From positions 1-33,028 of the forward strand of contig JADFIT010000021.1 in assembly GCA_022566515.1 (NCBI GenBank): 33,028 nt of DNA. Direction: 5' to 3'. Every line of letters starts with the position of its first letter. The stretch's first letter is position 1. The DNA comes from Gemmatimonadota bacterium. Lineage in GTDB: Bacteria > Gemmatimonadota > Gemmatimonadetes > Gemmatimonadales > GWC2-71-9. Positions 31,354-33,028 of this stretch are shown piece after piece. The notes beneath the pieces were generated by a model that was given only the letters and a program-made list of their open reading frames with translations, searched no databases and was not told the DNA's origin. The translations under genes and the position numbers were made by a program.

Positions 31354-33028
31354 TCATGCGGCTTGGCTTGTCGCCGTTCGGTCCCGTTCTTGTAACGCGT
31401 TCCGGAAAGCCAGCACTGCCTCAAATATCAGCCACAGCTCGAGCACGAAGATCGCACCGCCGACGGCCAGCAGCAGTGCCTGACTGTCGGTCCAGTAGCG
31501 CATCATATTGTCGATCATCGCCCAGGTGGTCATGAACAACAGGAACACCATGGGAATAACCGTGATCCAGATGTTGCGGCGGAGCTTCAACAGGAAGAGG
31601 GAAACGATCAGCAGGCTCAATCCCGCCGTGAGCTGATTCGTAGTTCCAAAGAGCGCCCAAAGCCGCATGCCGCCGGCGCCACGGTCGATGCCGAGCGCGA
31701 GGGCGGCACAGCTTGCTACTGCAATGAACGTTGCGACCCACCGATTCTGGACGGCTTTCACCCCGTACTCAGCGCCCAGTTCGGTGATGATGTAGCGTAG
31801 GAGGCGCACCCCCGTATCCATAGTGGTCGCCGCGAAGCTGATCACGACGACCGCGGCGAAGATCACGGCCACCTGCTGTGGGATTCCCACTCCCTGGGCG
31901 AGCACGCCGATACCCTGGACAAACGCGGTCGTGGCGCCGGCAGCCGCCGATGCCCATGTGCCGTAGTGCTCGTGCCATCCGTCGATGCCGACGAACACGG
32001 CGAACCCGGCCGTAGTCGCAAGAATCGATGTCACCGCCAAGATACCCTCACCGAGTGCACCGCCGTATCCGATGTAACGTGCGTCGGTCTCCTTGTCGAT
32101 CTGCTTGGAGGACGTTCCCGAAGCAACGAGTGCGTGAAAGCCACTGATCGCACCGCAGGCGATCGTCACGAAGAGCAGAGGAAACCAGCTTGGCGCATCG
32201 GCGGGAAGGTCTCGGTTAATCGCCGGGGCGACGACTTCGGGGTTCGTAATCAGAATCCCGAGGAAGATGATGCCGAGTGCCACGAAGAGCTGGTGGCTGT
32301 TGATGTAGTCGCGCGGCTGCAGCAATACCCAAACCGGCAGCACCGAAGCAAAGAAGCCGTACACGAACAGAACGATCACCCACCCGGTGCGAACGCCGTC
32401 GGTTCTGGCCGCGTCGGCCGCCGCCTGCGCGTCGCCCGCTGCCAACTGCGCCACCGTCGGGCTGAACCCGAAGAAGTCCGGCAAGCTGAACGGAACGTAC
32501 TGTCCCAGCCAGATGAGGGCGTACAGCGTGAGCAATGCGGCAATCGACGGCCGGAGGATTCCGACGCCGGTGCGGTAGATGAGAAAGCCAACGACAATCG
32601 CCACTACCAGACTGCCCCACACGGGTAAGACCGCCCCGGGGTTGCTCATGAACAAGTTGGCGATCACCACCGCGAACACCGCGTTCACCAGGAGCAGCAG
32701 GAAGAAAATGATCAAGAGGAATAGGATTTTGGCCCGGCCGCCGACGATCGAGTCTGCCAGAGTGCCGATGGATTGGGCCTTGTGACGGGTGGACAGCCAC
32801 AGCGTCCCGAAATCGTGAACCGCGCCGGCGAATATCGTTCCCAGCACCACCCACAGAAACGCCGGCAACCATCCCCAGATCACCGCGATGGCGGGACCGA
32901 CGATGGGCGCCGCGCCCGCGACCGAGGTGAAGTGATGCCCGAACAGGACGTGACGGTTGGTAGGCACGAAATCGACGCCGTCTTCGAACGTATGCGCGGG
33001 CGTCTTGAAGTCGGGATCGAGCTGATAG
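31354..33028 (-). CDS. cstA: Carbon starvation protein CstA (5' end outside window)
   Basis: Inner-membrane transporter for peptides or pyruvate. The frame stays open to the window end: before the first possible GTG at 32967 it reads YQLDPDFKTPAHTFEDGVDF, the usual CstA N-terminal region, so the start is beyond base 33028. Family blocks are PTNRHVLFGHHFTSVAGAAPIVGPAIA, here as FGHHFTSVAGAAPIVGP; VHDFGTLWLSTRHKAQSIG; FHALVASGTSSKQI; and TTMDTGVRLLRY. At least 12 hydrophobic segments are present. The C-terminus is complete and ends in TATSQAA. Confidence 0.93.
   Translation of the reverse strand, partial: YQLDPDFKTPAHTFEDGVDFVPTNRHVLFGHHFTSVAGAAPIVGPAIAVIWGWLPAFLWVVLGTIFAGAVHDFGTLWLSTRHKAQSIGTLADSIVGGRAKILFLLIIFFLLLLVNAVFAVVIANLFMSNPGAVLPVWGSLVVAIVVGFLIYRTGVGILRPSIAALLTLYALIWLGQYVPFSLPDFFGFSPTVAQLAAGDAQAAADAARTDGVRTGWVIVLFVYGFFASVLPVWVLLQPRDYINSHQLFVALGIIFLGILITNPEVVAPAINRDLPADAPSWFPLLFVTIACGAISGFHALVASGTSSKQIDKETDARYIGYGGALGEGILAVTSILATTAGFAVFVGIDGWHEHYGTWASAAAGATTAFVQGIGVLAQGVGIPQQVAVIFAAVVVISFAATTMDTGVRLLRYIITELGAEYGVKAVQNRWVATFIAVASCAALALGIDRGAGGMRLWALFGTTNQLTAGLSLLIVSLFLLKLRRNIWITVIPMVFLLFMTTWAMIDNMMRYWTDSQALLLAVGGAIFVLELWLIFEAVLAFRNALQERDRTATSQAA

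Noticed and set aside
1-33028. tRNA, rRNA, CRISPR, IS or prophage
   Set aside because: No cloverleaf, regular repeat-spacer pattern, transposase or integrase frame was found by eye on either strand.

Overview
The window is 33 kb of GC-rich, densely coded bacterial chromosome with no phage, IS, CRISPR, tRNA or rRNA visible. The mix points to a Gram-negative-type heterotroph that feeds on peptides: an outer-membrane barrel protein, lipoproteins, several secreted peptidases (M14, M20, S9), a secreted beta-propeller, tryptophanase and a CstA peptide/pyruvate transporter. A bacillithiol-type YtxJ protein and the general protein style suggest Gemmatimonadota or a relative. That placement is an inference from gene content, not a phylogenetic result. 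Genes run off both ends: tnaA at the left (5' end missing) and cstA at the right (5' end missing).

Layout. 1-6.1 kb: tnaA; a secreted protein carrying the copper ligand set of PHM/DBH monooxygenases; a PqqB-like metallo-beta-lactamase-fold protein; an alginate-export-type barrel; an alpha/beta hydrolase. 6.3-11.7 kb: a secreted M14 carboxypeptidase with calcium-loop insertions, a secreted M20 peptidase, a CNNM/CorC-type membrane protein and a small internally duplicated protein. 11.8-17.6 kb: a two-subunit aconitase X with overlapping genes, divergent from a secreted beta-propeller across a perfect 33-nt palindrome; then an acyltransferase and a lipoprotein with its own terminator. 17.8-19.6 kb: YtxJ and an unknown membrane-anchored protein.

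19.6-25.2 kb is the most interesting part. selD is itself a selenoprotein gene: an in-frame UGA lies in the catalytic motif, followed by a SECIS-like hairpin, so an ordinary ORF call loses the first 30 codons. Facing it is a leftward sulfur block: cysM, a JAMM protease (Mec-like), a triple fusion of sulfur carrier, MoeB/ThiF and rhodanese, then a two-domain sulfurtransferase (sseA-like) and an A-type Fe-S carrier. The first three match the CysM/Mec/CysO-MoeZ route to cysteine, but the carrier is fused to its activating enzyme so its Gly-Gly is internal. Upstream of cysM lie a 27-codon leader ORF with three consecutive Cys codons and an intrinsic terminator placed just before the cysM ribosome binding site. 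Together they look like cysteine-responsive attenuation.

25.2-33 kb: a lipoprotein serine hydrolase, a rhomboid protease, an ArsM-like methyltransferase ending in a Cys-rich tail, a DUF72 protein whose stop overlaps that of ArsM, a secreted S9 peptidase and cstA. Smaller signals include a 17-nt element repeated upstream of two genes, two in-frame GGGGGC hexamer repeats and a GAGTGGG tandem repeat.
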